A stretch of 64,000 nt of DNA from Paludibacteraceae bacterium (GTDB taxonomy: Bacteria; Bacteroidota; Bacteroidia; Bacteroidales; Paludibacteraceae). The stretch lies in the NCBI GenBank assembly GCA_016292775.1, contig JAEDFN010000002.1:16128-80127 (forward strand), written 5' to 3'. The notes beneath the pieces were generated by a model, which made no database searches, was not told the origin of the DNA, and worked only from the letters and a program-made list of their open reading frames with translations. Position numbers and translations under genes: made by a program. Below are positions 8,736 to 18,230 of the stretch, piece by piece (the first letter of the stretch is position 1; the number at the start of each line of letters is the position of its first letter).

Positions 8736-10421
8736 TTATTTATTAGTGATAGAATCTAAATTTGCTGTAGCTTTAGCTTTTGCAAAAGCACTTATATGAA
8801 TATTTAATCTATTATTGGCACGAATGTCAATTTTAGATTCGTTATTATATCCCGATACTTTAGCGGTTAGGTTAATTTTTTTAGTTTTGAAAAGTAGTTC
8901 GATATCATCACCTTTAAAAGGTAATAGGATATGCGATTCGCTATGGAGTTGGGCAATTCCTTCATCATTAATTGTAGCTGAAGCTATTGCTACGGAGTCT
9001 ACGGAATAAACAACATTGTCGTTTTCATCGAGGAATTCGAAAGTGCCGTCAATATTTACAGGAAGTCCGTTTGCTATATCAAGATGTATGTTAATGTATT
9101 CTATATCAATTTCTTCAGGGATAATATCATCCTCTGCCAATGAACTGAAATCGGCGTCGATAGTATCCTTATATGAGAGCTCTGAAGTAGGGTTAAATTG
9201 TAGAGGTAAACGCACTTCAATGTCCATTTTCATATTCGCAGGGATGAAAGCAAATTGACGAGGAGTTTTATTGACATCGTCGATAAAAATTTTCCATTTG
9301 TAGTGTATGTCTTTTGGAAATTCCTCAAACAATTGATAAGTTTTACCATTATCTTTATCGAATTTTATTGTAGTTTTTGCAGTTTCACCGGGAGTATCTG
9401 CTCTTTTAATATCCATAGAGCAATATTTATTTCCGTTAAAATCTGCATAATATTTGTTGCCACTATTAGAGGTGGCATATATTTCGTCAACAAAAAATCT
9501 TACCGGTAATCCGTTGGTGTTGTACACATTCATGTATATTTCCGGATTGCTGAATAATAATTTGTTTGATACAAATAAATCTTGATTAAAGAAATCTGTT
9601 GGTATTTCAGCATGTATTTCATCGTTTGTAATAGCCTCTTTGCTCCAGAAATAGCCATAAATAGCATTTACATCTATGGAGCTTATCTTTGTGGTGTAGT
9701 CAACTTGTAAATTCTTTTCGAAAGATAGAGAGCCATTGCTGTGAAGAGTGTAGAATAATTTTAAATTAGTTGTGTTTTTATCATCAGAGAAATAGGCGGT
9801 AAAATTGCTCATTTCTTTTCTTATGGAACCTGTATTTGAGGTCAGTTTAATTGAAAATTGATTTTTTTCACTATTCGTAATATTAGGGAAAACGAACATT
9901 ATTTCAAGCCAATTTTCGTTTGACAAAGAGATACCGCCGACGTTGATGTCACAATTAAACTGTGCATTGGATATTGTAACGCTATCTATTTCAATAATTT
10001 TCTCCGAGGTATTTTCGTTGTATCTGAATTCGTATGAAGATGTCGTAGTAAAGTCGTAATCTCCTGTAGGAATATTGAATTTTCCGTCCCCTAATAGAGA
10101 AGAGAAAGGATCGAGATTTTCCAATTTTTCCGTAAATGTAACAACTTCACCGTAAGAGAAGTCATTAAGGTCGAAATTGATGGTATTATTATTCTCTCTC
10201 CAAATATAGTATACCATATTTGTACTGCTATCTGCTTCTAAATAATCAGCGTTTACGTAATCTACCACGTCAAATAGAGAGGCGTTGAAATTGCCGATAG
10301 GCACTGCTAAAGAGGGGTTATAGGTTACTTCCATATTGTCAATATTTACCGTAGTACAACATGGTAAAATCGACATCAATGCACAAAAAGCAAGTGCATT
10401 TCTAATTCTTTTTTTTATCAT
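8736..10421 (-). CDS. Hypothetical lipoprotein upstream of the OmpA/TSP3 protein
   Basis: 561 residues, unrecognised family. Signal peptide II with lipobox SILPC; the lipidated Cys is about residue 21, followed by CTTVNIDN. The remainder is predicted mostly beta, with acidic and Asn-rich loops and no membrane span, cysteine cluster or catalytic motif I recognise. It resembles large Bacteroidetes surface or periplasmic lipoproteins built of beta-sandwiches. It precedes the DUF5723/OmpA gene by 12 nt, so the two may form a complex in the outer membrane; this is inferred from adjacency only. Confidence 0.75.
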   Translation of the reverse strand: MIKKRIRNALAFCALMSILPCCTTVNIDNMEVTYNPSLAVPIGNFNASLFDVVDYVNADYLEADSSTNMVYYIWRENNNTINFDLNDFSYGEVVTFTEKLENLDPFSSLLGDGKFNIPTGDYDFTTTSSYEFRYNENTSEKIIEIDSVTISNAQFNCDINVGGISLSNENWLEIMFVFPNITNSEKNQFSIKLTSNTGSIRKEMSNFTAYFSDDKNTTNLKLFYTLHSNGSLSFEKNLQVDYTTKISSIDVNAIYGYFWSKEAITNDEIHAEIPTDFFNQDLFVSNKLLFSNPEIYMNVYNTNGLPVRFFVDEIYATSNSGNKYYADFNGNKYCSMDIKRADTPGETAKTTIKFDKDNGKTYQLFEEFPKDIHYKWKIFIDDVNKTPRQFAFIPANMKMDIEVRLPLQFNPTSELSYKDTIDADFSSLAEDDIIPEEIDIEYINIHLDIANGLPVNIDGTFEFLDENDNVVYSVDSVAIASATINDEGIAQLHSESHILLPFKGDDIELLFKTKKINLTAKVSGYNNESKIDIRANNRLNIHISAFAKAKATANLDSITNK

Positions 10422-10445
10422 AATAATATATGTTTTGTTGATTTT

Positions 10446-11858
10446 TTATTCATTAAAAAAGAAGTTGGAGAAATTAACTAAATAGAGTTTTTCCGTGGCG
10501 CGTGTCACTGCTGTATAAAGCCATTGGTAATACTCCTTAGTAATCATTTCTCGTGTCAGGTATCCTTGGTCGATAAATACGTGCTGCCACGCACCGCCTT
10601 GAGCTTTATGTCCGGTAATGGCGTAAGCGAATTTTACTTGAAGGGCATTATAATACTCGTTTTGTTGAGCATCTTTCCAAAATTGCTGTTTAGAAACCGG
10701 TACTTCGTAATCTTCAAGCATACCATTGAGAATTTTTGTGTTGAGCTCTTCTATAGCGGAAGCCGTGTCGGCATAGAGTGAATCGATAAGTATACGTGCC
10801 GTTACTTCCATATCATAATCTATTAAGCGCATGGTGATATCTGCAAATCGAGCTCCGTACATCTCATGAAAATGCCCGACTCTGATTATCTCTGCAATGT
10901 CGCCATTCGCAATAAAGTCGAGATTTTCGTATGGTTTTGACCAGAAATAGTTGTTTTTTGTTATCATCAAGAAGTCACCATTTGATAATTCACTCTCTTT
11001 CATCAGCACCTGGTTTCGTATCCCTCTATTGTATAGGGTAGCTCTTTTGTTTGAATAGGTGAGAATGATTGTGTTTTCTTGACCGACATTGGAATAAGAA
11101 GAGTTGATTAAATCAATCAATTCTTCTCCACTTACTTTTGTAATATCTTTAAAGTCAACGTCAAAATGAATAGGAGAGATATCGTTATTATTGATAGCAT
11201 TTCTAATCATTGTGGCATTGTATAAGATGCCGCTTTCTGACGATTGACGGAGTACTTCTGTTAGATTAAAAGTCTCTGTGTCAAGTCCGTAATGCTTAAT
11301 GATATCTGCATTTAATGCCGGCGAATTATGCTGAAATATTGGTGGTAATTGAGCAATATCGCCCAATAGTATCATGCAACAATTATCTCCGGTATATATG
11401 TATTCTATTAGATCATCTAATAATTTACCGCTGCCGAATTTTGTGTTGTCTGTTGCCGTGTTGGATATCATTGATGCCTCGTCAATGATGAATACGGTAT
11501 TCTTGCATTTGTTGTAGTTGATGTTGAATTCATCTGTGCCGGCAGATTTTTGTCGATATATTATTTTGTGAATACTATATGCGCTGTGTCCGGAATAATT
11601 ACTTAAGACTTTTGCTGCGCGACCTGTAGGAGCTAATAATACAGTTTTCAGTTCCGTTCGATTGAGAGCTTGTATTAAACCGCTTATTACAGAAGTCTTT
11701 CCCGTGCCGGCATAACCATTGATAATAAATGCTTTATGCTCTGATGGCTTGCATATAAATTCAGATAACATAGAAATCAATGTAGCCTGCTGGTGTGTAG
11801 GTTCAAAAGCCAATTGATTGGTTATTAACTGATTTAATGTTAGCGAATTCATATACAT
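10446..11858 (-). CDS. RecD-like ATP-dependent DNA helicase / AAA ATPase
   Basis: 470 residues. Walker A GYAGTGKTS (about 48-56), Walker B FIIDEASM (about 122-129), the motif GDIAQLPPI (about 161-169), and a C-terminal UvrD/RecD-like region with AYAITGHKAQGGAW and YTAVTRATEKL (motifs V and VI). It belongs to the short SF1B RecD2-like helicases and lacks the long RecD2 N-terminal domain. Its role is probably in DNA repair or recombination; the exact pathway is unknown. It heads the run helicase-lipoprotein-OmpA-pulA and is separated from pheT by a 15-bp hairpin. Confidence 0.85.
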   Translation of the reverse strand: MYMNSLTLNQLITNQLAFEPTHQQATLISMLSEFICKPSEHKAFIINGYAGTGKTSVISGLIQALNRTELKTVLLAPTGRAAKVLSNYSGHSAYSIHKIIYRQKSAGTDEFNINYNKCKNTVFIIDEASMISNTATDNTKFGSGKLLDDLIEYIYTGDNCCMILLGDIAQLPPIFQHNSPALNADIIKHYGLDTETFNLTEVLRQSSESGILYNATMIRNAINNNDISPIHFDVDFKDITKVSGEELIDLINSSYSNVGQENTIILTYSNKRATLYNRGIRNQVLMKESELSNGDFLMITKNNYFWSKPYENLDFIANGDIAEIIRVGHFHEMYGARFADITMRLIDYDMEVTARILIDSLYADTASAIEELNTKILNGMLEDYEVPVSKQQFWKDAQQNEYYNALQVKFAYAITGHKAQGGAWQHVFIDQGYLTREMITKEYYQWLYTAVTRATEKLYLVNFSNFFFNE

Positions 11859-11867
11859 ATAGTAAAT

Positions 11868-11909
11868 AATAGAGAGTTCTACTTACTTGCGGGGGTAGAA
11901 CTCTCTATT
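11868..11909 (-). terminator. Hairpin between pheT and the helicase gene
   Basis: Perfect 15-bp inverted repeat: AATAGAGAGTTCTAC (11868-11882) pairs with 11895-11909 across a 12-nt loop. It starts 4 bp beyond the pheT stop. The trailing sequence on the minus strand is AT-rich with only a broken U-tract, so termination may be partial. Confidence 0.7.
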
Positions 11910-11913
11910 TTAT

Positions 11914-14373
11914 TTATCTTAATTTAGCATTTAATTTTTCTGTAAAGGCTTTGATGAGTTTTTGCATGATAGCATCTATTTGCTTGTCGGTCAAAGTCTT
12001 TTCTTTGTCTTGAAGGGTGAAGTTTACTGCATATGATTTCTTACCGGCTTCAAGATTTTTACCTTCATAAACGTCGAAAAGTGTTACGGATTTCAATAAT
12101 TTTTTCTCTGTTTCAAAAGCAATACTTTCTATTTGTTTGAATTCAACAGATTTGTCGATAAGTAAAGCCAAATCTCGTTTTACTTCAGGGAATTTTGATA
12201 ATTCAGTATAACTGATTTTGTGTTTGCCATATTCTTTTAAGAGTTGTTTCCATTGAATATCAGCATAGTATACCGGATTTTCGATGTCGAATTGTTTTAA
12301 TAATTTCGGAGATATAATACCTATTGTAGCCAATTCTTTTTCTCCGTTTGTAGTAATAACGAGGGCTTGAGTATAGATTTCATTCGAAATTTCTTTCGTT
12401 TTTGTATTCATAATGTTTACTCCCATGCGGGTAAGGATATTATGAACGTAAGCTTTTAATTGGTAGAACGATACTTCATTCGACTTCTCACTCCAGTTTA
12501 AAGATGTTTTATTACCTGTAATCCACAATCCTAAATGATATTCTTCGGAGTAGGCACTCATATGGGATGGGTCGTCGCACTTCTTTTCTTCGTGATAGTG
12601 GTAGCAATTACCGAATTCATAGAATTTTAAGTCCGGCATTTGGCGGTTTGCATTTCGGTTAATACTTTCCAATCCACCGAAGAGTAGTGTTTGACGCATT
12701 ACATTCAAGTCTGCACTAAGGCTATTCATTATTCGCACGCATTCTTTAGCGGGATATGTGTCAAGATGCTCGTAATAGCTTGATTTTGTAAGCGAATTAT
12801 TCAGTATTTCATTGAAACCGCATGCAGTAAGTTGTTCTGAAATAAGGTTTTGACATTTGTCCGGATTTACGCCTTTGCTGAAGATAAGGTTGGAGTTCAG
12901 TTTGTCGTTAATTTCTACGTTATTATATCCGTATATGCGTAGGATATCTTCAATAACATCTACATCACGCTGAACATCCACGCGGTAAGCGGGAACTTCT
13001 AATTTGTAAGTGCCGTTTTCTTTAGAAATAATTTGTATCTCCAAGCCCTCTAATATCCTTTCTATTTCAGCCTCTTCCAAATTTTTACCTATCAACGATT
13101 GAATTTTGTTTAAAGTAACTGTAACGGAGAAGTTATCAATTTTATTTGGATAAATATCTTGAATATCAGAAGATATCTCACCTCCGGTAAACTCTTTGAT
13201 AAGCATTGCGGCATATTTAAGAACGTAGATAGTGTTGTGAGGGTCGATTCCGCGTTCGTATCTGAAACTTGCGTCGGTATTTAGTCCGAATCTATGTGCG
13301 GTTTTACGTATTGATACAGGGTTAAAATAGGCCGATTCTATGAAAATATTTTTAGTGTTTTCTGTAACTCCCGAGTCTAATCCGCCGAAAACACCACCGA
13401 TACACATTGGCTCTTCAGCATTGCAAATCATTAAATCTTCGGCGTTTAGGTTACGCTCTACACCATCGAGGGTGACGAATTTTGTGCCTTCGGCTACGGT
13501 GCAAACGTTAATTTCCCCTCCTTTAATTTTGTCGGCATCAAAGGCATGAAGAGGTTGTCCGAAAGCATGTAGGATATAGTTTGTGGCATCAACAACGTTG
13601 TTTATAGGTCTTAATCCTATCACTTGCAATGCATTTTTGAGCCAGTCCGGCGACTCTTTTACTGTTGCATTGGTTACGGTAATGCCGGAATATCTCGGGC
13701 AACGAGTTGCATCTACTTTGTCAATTTTTATTTCAAGAGAGTGGTTGTCGATTTTAAAATCGTCTACCGATGGTTTTGTAAGTTTATAGTCTATACCGTG
13801 AGCATGGCAATAGGCGGCAAGGTCACGCGCTACACCATAATGGGATGTTGCATCCGAGCGATTCGGAGTAATATCCACTTCGATAAGAGTGTCGTTCTCG
13901 ATATGGAAATAATCTTTTGCTTCCATTCCTACAGGGGTATCGTTTGGTAGAACCATGATACCATCGTGAGATTTGCCAACACCAATTTCATCTTCGGCGC
14001 AAATCATACCAAAAGATTCCACGCCTCTTATTTTTGATTTTTTTATTGTAAAACTCTCTTCACCGCTATAAAGTACAGTACCTATTGTTGCAACGATTAC
14101 TTTTTGACCGGCTGCTACGTTTGGGGCTCCGCATACTATTTGTAGCGGCTCTTGGCCTATTGTTACCGTAGTTACGTGTAGATGGTCGGAATTTTCGTGG
14201 TTTACGCAGGTTAATACTTCCCCTACTACGAGACCTTTTAATCCGCCTTTTATGCTTTCTACCTCTTCTACACAACCTACTTCCAAACCAATAGATGTTA
14301 ATATTTTTGCAATTTCTTCTGCTGTTAAGTTAGTAGTAATGTACTTTTTAAGCCAATTGTATGATATGTTCAT
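11914..14373 (-). CDS. pheT: Phenylalanine--tRNA ligase beta subunit
   Basis: 819 residues, normal length for bacterial PheT. Order of domains: B1 and tRNA-binding OB fold (about 1-155, with GLVVGEVLTC and IVCGAPNV), B3/B4 editing domain (about 210-370, with NNVVDATNYI and HAFD), B5 (about 405-475, RVDVQRDVDVIEDILRIYGY), a catalytic-like core, and a C-terminal anticodon-binding FDX-ACB domain (about 725-818, with SKFPEVKRDLALL). It pairs with PheS, which is not in this window, to charge tRNA-Phe. pheS-pheT separation is common in Bacteroidetes. The start ATG is the only one fitting the domain start. Confidence 0.97.
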   Translation of the reverse strand: MNISYNWLKKYITTNLTAEEIAKILTSIGLEVGCVEEVESIKGGLKGLVVGEVLTCVNHENSDHLHVTTVTIGQEPLQIVCGAPNVAAGQKVIVATIGTVLYSGEESFTIKKSKIRGVESFGMICAEDEIGVGKSHDGIMVLPNDTPVGMEAKDYFHIENDTLIEVDITPNRSDATSHYGVARDLAAYCHAHGIDYKLTKPSVDDFKIDNHSLEIKIDKVDATRCPRYSGITVTNATVKESPDWLKNALQVIGLRPINNVVDATNYILHAFGQPLHAFDADKIKGGEINVCTVAEGTKFVTLDGVERNLNAEDLMICNAEEPMCIGGVFGGLDSGVTENTKNIFIESAYFNPVSIRKTAHRFGLNTDASFRYERGIDPHNTIYVLKYAAMLIKEFTGGEISSDIQDIYPNKIDNFSVTVTLNKIQSLIGKNLEEAEIERILEGLEIQIISKENGTYKLEVPAYRVDVQRDVDVIEDILRIYGYNNVEINDKLNSNLIFSKGVNPDKCQNLISEQLTACGFNEILNNSLTKSSYYEHLDTYPAKECVRIMNSLSADLNVMRQTLLFGGLESINRNANRQMPDLKFYEFGNCYHYHEEKKCDDPSHMSAYSEEYHLGLWITGNKTSLNWSEKSNEVSFYQLKAYVHNILTRMGVNIMNTKTKEISNEIYTQALVITTNGEKELATIGIISPKLLKQFDIENPVYYADIQWKQLLKEYGKHKISYTELSKFPEVKRDLALLIDKSVEFKQIESIAFETEKKLLKSVTLFDVYEGKNLEAGKKSYAVNFTLQDKEKTLTDKQIDAIMQKLIKAFTEKLNAKLR

Positions 14374-14455
14374 ATTTATAAAATGTTGTTAATTAACTAT
14401 TTAACAGGTGGTGTGACATTGTGTTTCGTTGAAAATTGATATTGCACACCTAAGT

Positions 14456-14464
14456 ACAAAGTTA
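14456..14464 (-). promoter_or_regulatory. Weak candidate -7 element for pheT
   Basis: Minus strand TAACTTTGT matches TAnnTTTG about 83 nt before the pheT start, but no TTG stands at the expected -33 distance. Confidence 0.35.
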
Positions 14465-14491
14465 GTTATTTTTTTTGTTATTATGTTGATT

Positions 14492-14544
14492 ATTACTAAA
14501 AAAAAGAGGTTATGCCACATTTTTTATTGACACAACCTCTTTTT
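14492..14544 (-). terminator. Intrinsic terminator of tRNA-Pro
   Basis: Arms 14501-14511 (AAAAAGAGGTT) and 14534-14544 form an 11-bp stem. On the minus strand the stem runs into a U-tract of about nine (the plus strand has a run of nine A ending at 14505). It lies about 30 nt after the tRNA. Confidence 0.85.
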
Positions 14545-14572
14545 AGGTGATAAAATTCTAGTAATGATTTTG

Positions 14573-14647
14573 TCGGGATACCGGGATTTGAACCCGGGAC
14601 CTCTTGCTCCCGAAGCAAGCGCGCTAACCGGGCTGCGCTACATCCCG
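14573..14647 (-). tRNA. tRNA-Pro (anticodon CGG)
   Basis: Cloverleaf on the minus strand: acceptor CGGGATG paired with TATCCCG and discriminator A, D-arm GTAGCGCAGCCCGG, anticodon stem CTTGC/GCAAG with loop TTCGGGA giving CGG, T-arm with GGTTCAAATCC. CCA is not encoded (CA follows the discriminator). Confidence 0.97.
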
Positions 14648-14667
14648 ATCATTGATTTTTTGCGAGT

Positions 14668-14701
14668 GCAAAGTTACTGTTTTTATTAATAAGTTACGCA
14701 A
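14668..14701 (-). promoter_or_regulatory. Promoter of tRNA-Pro
   Basis: TAACTTTGC at 14676-14668 (minus) matches the -7 consensus; TTG at 14701-14699 is the likely -33 element with a slightly long 22-nt spacer. The tRNA 5' end lies about 20 nt downstream of the -7 box. Confidence 0.6.
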
Positions 14702-14762
14702 TTTTTCTTTAGGAAATTTTATGCACTTTGTATCTATTTGATTATTAGTTTTTTTTGTGTTG

Positions 14763-15686
14763 TTAATTTTGTGAATTTATATATTCCATACACTCTTTTA
14801 CTCTATTATCTACGTCTTGAGTTCCGTCAATCCAATGAATTTTTATTCCTCTTTTTTCCATTCCTCTAAACCAAGTCATCTGTCTTTTTGCGAATTGGTG
14901 AATAGCGATTTCTAATAATTTTACCATTTCGTTGTATTGCAATTCTCCTATCAAGTATTGCGTGATGAATTTGTATTCCAATCCGTAGTATATTAAATCA
15001 TCGGGTTTTATACCGGAATCCAATAAATTTTTTACCTCTTCTACCATTCCTGTATTGAGGCGTTGTATCAGTCGGTCGGAAATTCTTTTTCTACGTAATT
15101 CTCTATCCACGTCAACGCCGATAATTATGGAGTCAATACCCTTTAAATCAGTAGGTTTTTCGTTGTGTTTATAATAGTAGTCGGCTATTTCTATAGCTCT
15201 AATAGCTCGTTGTTTCGTTTCTAAATCTGTAGTATTATGTGCTTTATAGTCGGGGTAACTTTGAAGTATAGCAGCTAATTCGTCGATAGTTTTATCTTTT
15301 AATTTCTGTCTTAACTCTTCATTGGGTTTGATTTCTATCATATTATATCCTTTGAGCACGGTTTCGAGATATAATCCGCTACCACCGCAAAGGATAGCTT
15401 GTTTTCCCCTTTGTTCAATATCATTCTTGGCTTTATGAAAATCCCGGTAAAATTCGTAGATGTTATATTTATATCCGGCGGGGCGGATATCAATAAGATG
15501 GTATGGTATTTTTATTCCGTTAATAGTATAGTCGTCAATATCTTTACCGGTGCCGATATCCATACCTTTGTATATTTGACGTGAGTCGCCACTAATAATC
15601 TCGCCGTTCATCTTTAGAGCAAGGTGAGCGGCGAGAGTAGTTTTTCCTGTAGCTGTTGCACCTAATATTGTGATGAGTTTGTGCAT
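14763..15686 (-). CDS. miaA: tRNA dimethylallyltransferase
   Basis: 307 residues, full length. P-loop GATATGKTTL (9-18), SGDSRQIYKGMDIGTGK (about 33-49), HLIDI, GGSGLY (about 101-106), and a C-terminal RQMTWFRGM. It transfers a dimethylallyl group from DMAPP to N6 of A37 in tRNAs that read UNN codons. It is the last gene of the FKBP cluster, starting 9 nt after the preceding stop. Cotranscription with peptidyl-prolyl isomerases has no obvious functional logic; translation or protein-quality functions may just be grouped. Confidence 0.96.
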   Translation of the reverse strand: MHKLITILGATATGKTTLAAHLALKMNGEIISGDSRQIYKGMDIGTGKDIDDYTINGIKIPYHLIDIRPAGYKYNIYEFYRDFHKAKNDIEQRGKQAILCGGSGLYLETVLKGYNMIEIKPNEELRQKLKDKTIDELAAILQSYPDYKAHNTTDLETKQRAIRAIEIADYYYKHNEKPTDLKGIDSIIIGVDVDRELRRKRISDRLIQRLNTGMVEEVKNLLDSGIKPDDLIYYGLEYKFITQYLIGELQYNEMVKLLEIAIHQFAKRQMTWFRGMEKRGIKIHWIDGTQDVDNRVKECMEYINSQN

Positions 15687-15695
15687 AAGCTTATT

Positions 15696-16925
15696 TTATT
15701 TTCCTTTTATTATCTGTAATATTTCTATTTCGAAAGTCATTATCGACAATGGAGGGATAGGGTCGCTAGGGTCTGTTTTTTTATCGTGGCGGTTGTAAAT
15801 AGTGAATTTACTGCCTGCCGGCATTTGGGTAAATATCTCTTTCCAAGCAGGTGTCATATTGTATAAGGATAATTTTATCGGTTTCCCTTTTTTGTAGCTA
15901 TTGTCAATCTCTTTTTCGCCTCTGATAGATATTATGGAATGTGCTAATATAGTGTCGTTTACCGTAGCAATTTCACCTTCTCCTTTTTTATGAATTTCGT
16001 ATTGTACGTTCTTATCAGTTGTTTCAAAAACATTTTCTTTTTTTAGATTCTCTTCAAAGAAATTGTCGTGTTCTTTTTTACTTTCATTAATCTCTTCTTT
16101 AATTTTTGAAGACCTTGATTGGAAATAATTTGTAAGCATATCCAACGCCTCTTTTTCTTCTATTAGAGGTGTTTTGTCTTCAAAATAGCAGAAGAAACCG
16201 GCAAGTAATATATCTTCTGATTTTACAAAATCGGAGTCGTTGAAGATTATTGTGTTGTCTGCAAATCTTTTTTTGAAGTTATTGTAACCTTTTATTCCTT
16301 CCAAGTAAGCGGATTTGCTACCATCCATAGCTTCAAAGAGATTTTTACAAAAGATTTCTTTAAATTCTTTTGAAGTATCGGTTTTCAGAACCATATTACG
16401 TATTTGGTGCCCGTTTAAGAAGCCCATGATATAATTTGCCGTGTCAACTTCTTCTTTTGTAAGAGGAGTATGTACCTTATTTTGTATCCATTTTTGGGCT
16501 GAGCGAGAGTCCTTAACCCAGTCTCTCAAATATATTGCGTCGGTAATTCCTTGGCAAATTATGTCAATGTTATTAACGATATTTGAGTCACCAAAAAGGA
16601 ATCCGTCTTTTAGAATATAGTTGAAATTATCGCCCATCATTATACCATTGTATATAGCTCTAATTTGGTCTTTATCAAGGTCTTTGTTATTATAAAGAAA
16701 GTTGAATCCTTTTATGACGTTTGATTTGTCTTCGGCAGTAATAGTATCGTTTTTCTTTAAAAGAGCGTCACGAACAATAGTCATTTCTTTAATACCGACG
16801 GCATAATTTAAAGAATCGTTTTTAGATTGTAAAGAAATATTACAATGACTGTTGTTACAAGAATTTGTAACAACAGTCATAGCAAGTGAAAATATAAGAA
16901 ATGCAATTATTTTAAGTTTCTTCAT
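15696..16925 (-). CDS. FKBP-like lipoprotein with degenerate isomerase domain
   Basis: 409 residues. Signal peptide II with lipobox TNSC (Cys about 23). The N-terminal two thirds contains repeated helical FKBP_N-like segments (DSLNYAVGIKE... and VDTANYIMGFLNGHQ). The C-terminal about 100 residues align in pattern with the FKBP domains of its neighbours, but the signature is gone: FDSS is IDNS, the QVIKGW strand is NMTPAW, and LAYG is missing. It is probably a non-catalytic, chaperone-like or structural relative. It overlaps the preceding gene by 1 nt (TAATG) and leads into miaA. Confidence 0.75.
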   Translation of the reverse strand: MKKLKIIAFLIFSLAMTVVTNSCNNSHCNISLQSKNDSLNYAVGIKEMTIVRDALLKKNDTITAEDKSNVIKGFNFLYNNKDLDKDQIRAIYNGIMMGDNFNYILKDGFLFGDSNIVNNIDIICQGITDAIYLRDWVKDSRSAQKWIQNKVHTPLTKEEVDTANYIMGFLNGHQIRNMVLKTDTSKEFKEIFCKNLFEAMDGSKSAYLEGIKGYNNFKKRFADNTIIFNDSDFVKSEDILLAGFFCYFEDKTPLIEEKEALDMLTNYFQSRSSKIKEEINESKKEHDNFFEENLKKENVFETTDKNVQYEIHKKGEGEIATVNDTILAHSIISIRGEKEIDNSYKKGKPIKLSLYNMTPAWKEIFTQMPAGSKFTIYNRHDKKTDPSDPIPPLSIMTFEIEILQIIKGK

Positions 16926-18217
16926 TATTTTACTATTTGTATTAATTCGATTTTAAAAATCAATGTAGCATATGGAGGAATTACATTACTTGCACCATTA
17001 GATCCGTAGGCAAGATTATAAGGGATGTAGAAAATATAAGTAGAGCCTTCAGACATCAATTGCAAACCTTCTGTCCATCCTTTAATCACTTGGGTTGGCA
17101 CAAATTCAATAGGTTCGCCTCGTTGATAAGAGCTGTCGAATATTGTGCCGTCAATTAATTTGCCTTCGTAATGAACCTTAACGGTGCTTGATTCAGTAGG
17201 TTTTGCTCCTGTACCTTGTTTGATAATTTCGTATTGAAGTCCGGACTCGGTGGTAGTAACTTCCGGTCTTAATGCATTATTTTGTAAGAAAGCAAAACCC
17301 TCTTGTTGATTTTTAATAGCCTCGTTTTGATTTAATTGTGCTTGAGTAGCCATTCTCTCACTTTGAATTTTTTGGCCTAAACTATCAATGAAGTTTTTTG
17401 ATTGTTCAAAGTTTAATGCGGCTTTTGGATTTTGCATGATTCCATCGATTAATCCGTTGAGTACCATTGGTTTGTTTACCGGGATTTTTTCTGAATCAAA
17501 GAAATTTTGAATATTGCCGATTTGCTCCCAAAGTAAATGACCCAACATTTCGCCTTTGCTGAAGTTTGAAATATTGTCACTATTTTTGATGTATGAATTA
17601 TAGCCGTTTACAAGGGCGTCTATCAAGTGAGATGCAGTGTCGCCTTTTACCATGTGCTTTAGTATGTTTTGACCATTCATGAATCCGAAGAAGAGCGAAA
17701 TACTATCTGCCAAAGATTGGCTGAGATTAATATTTTCTCCTGTTTGTAATGGAGTAAAAACATGTTCGTTGATAAAAGAAGAATACTCATTTAAATTAAA
17801 ATTATCGTTGTCTTTTCTCAAAGCATAGATAATACCTTTTGAAACGGAATCGATATTCAGTTTAAACCCTTCAACAGGGATTAGTTTTTCGCTATCCTCG
17901 TTTGCAATTTTTAACATGCTTTCTGCTATGGTTTTACCATTCAAATTCGCATTTGCCGTAGCGTCTTTATCTTTATATGCAGATTCGAGGCCTAAGCAGA
18001 AAGAGATTAGGTTTTTTAATTTAAGAGTATCGCCTTTGAGTACATCAAAACGGTTTTGAACACCGGAAGCATACCCCATAGCATAATTTAAGGAGTCGCT
18101 TGTGGTGGTTAACTCTGTAGCTGTTAATTTTTTAAAATTGCGTTTTTTAGTCTGTGCATTTAATGTCACTGATGGTATTAACGCAATGATTAACAGTAAT
18201 ATAAATAATTTTTTCAT
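16925..18217 (-). CDS. Periplasmic FKBP-type peptidyl-prolyl cis-trans isomerase
   Basis: 430 residues. Cleavable signal peptide (about 1-21, ending TLNA-QT) with no lipobox. Two helical FKBP_N-like segments (DSLNYAMGYASGVQ and SLFFGFMNGQNI) lead to a C-terminal FKBP domain (about 325-430) with VKVHYEGKL, GTIFDSS, QVIKGWTEGLQLM and NLAYG, so the proline-isomerase residues are present. It should help fold envelope proteins. It is the third gene of the FKBP cluster, 13 nt after the preceding stop. Confidence 0.9.
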   Translation of the reverse strand: MKKLFILLLIIALIPSVTLNAQTKKRNFKKLTATELTTTSDSLNYAMGYASGVQNRFDVLKGDTLKLKNLISFCLGLESAYKDKDATANANLNGKTIAESMLKIANEDSEKLIPVEGFKLNIDSVSKGIIYALRKDNDNFNLNEYSSFINEHVFTPLQTGENINLSQSLADSISLFFGFMNGQNILKHMVKGDTASHLIDALVNGYNSYIKNSDNISNFSKGEMLGHLLWEQIGNIQNFFDSEKIPVNKPMVLNGLIDGIMQNPKAALNFEQSKNFIDSLGQKIQSERMATQAQLNQNEAIKNQQEGFAFLQNNALRPEVTTTESGLQYEIIKQGTGAKPTESSTVKVHYEGKLIDGTIFDSSYQRGEPIEFVPTQVIKGWTEGLQLMSEGSTYIFYIPYNLAYGSNGASNVIPPYATLIFKIELIQIVK

Positions 18218-18230
18218 ATGGGTTGTCTAA

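Noticed and set aside
11868..11909. Attenuator for the helicase operon
   Set aside because: The hairpin lies directly after the pheT stop and before the helicase start with no separate promoter found, so a pheT terminator explains it.
14374..14455. Regulatory leader or T-box-like element in front of pheT
   Set aside because: Only a weak GGTGTG/CACACC pairing is visible; no specifier loop, antiterminator or U-tract.
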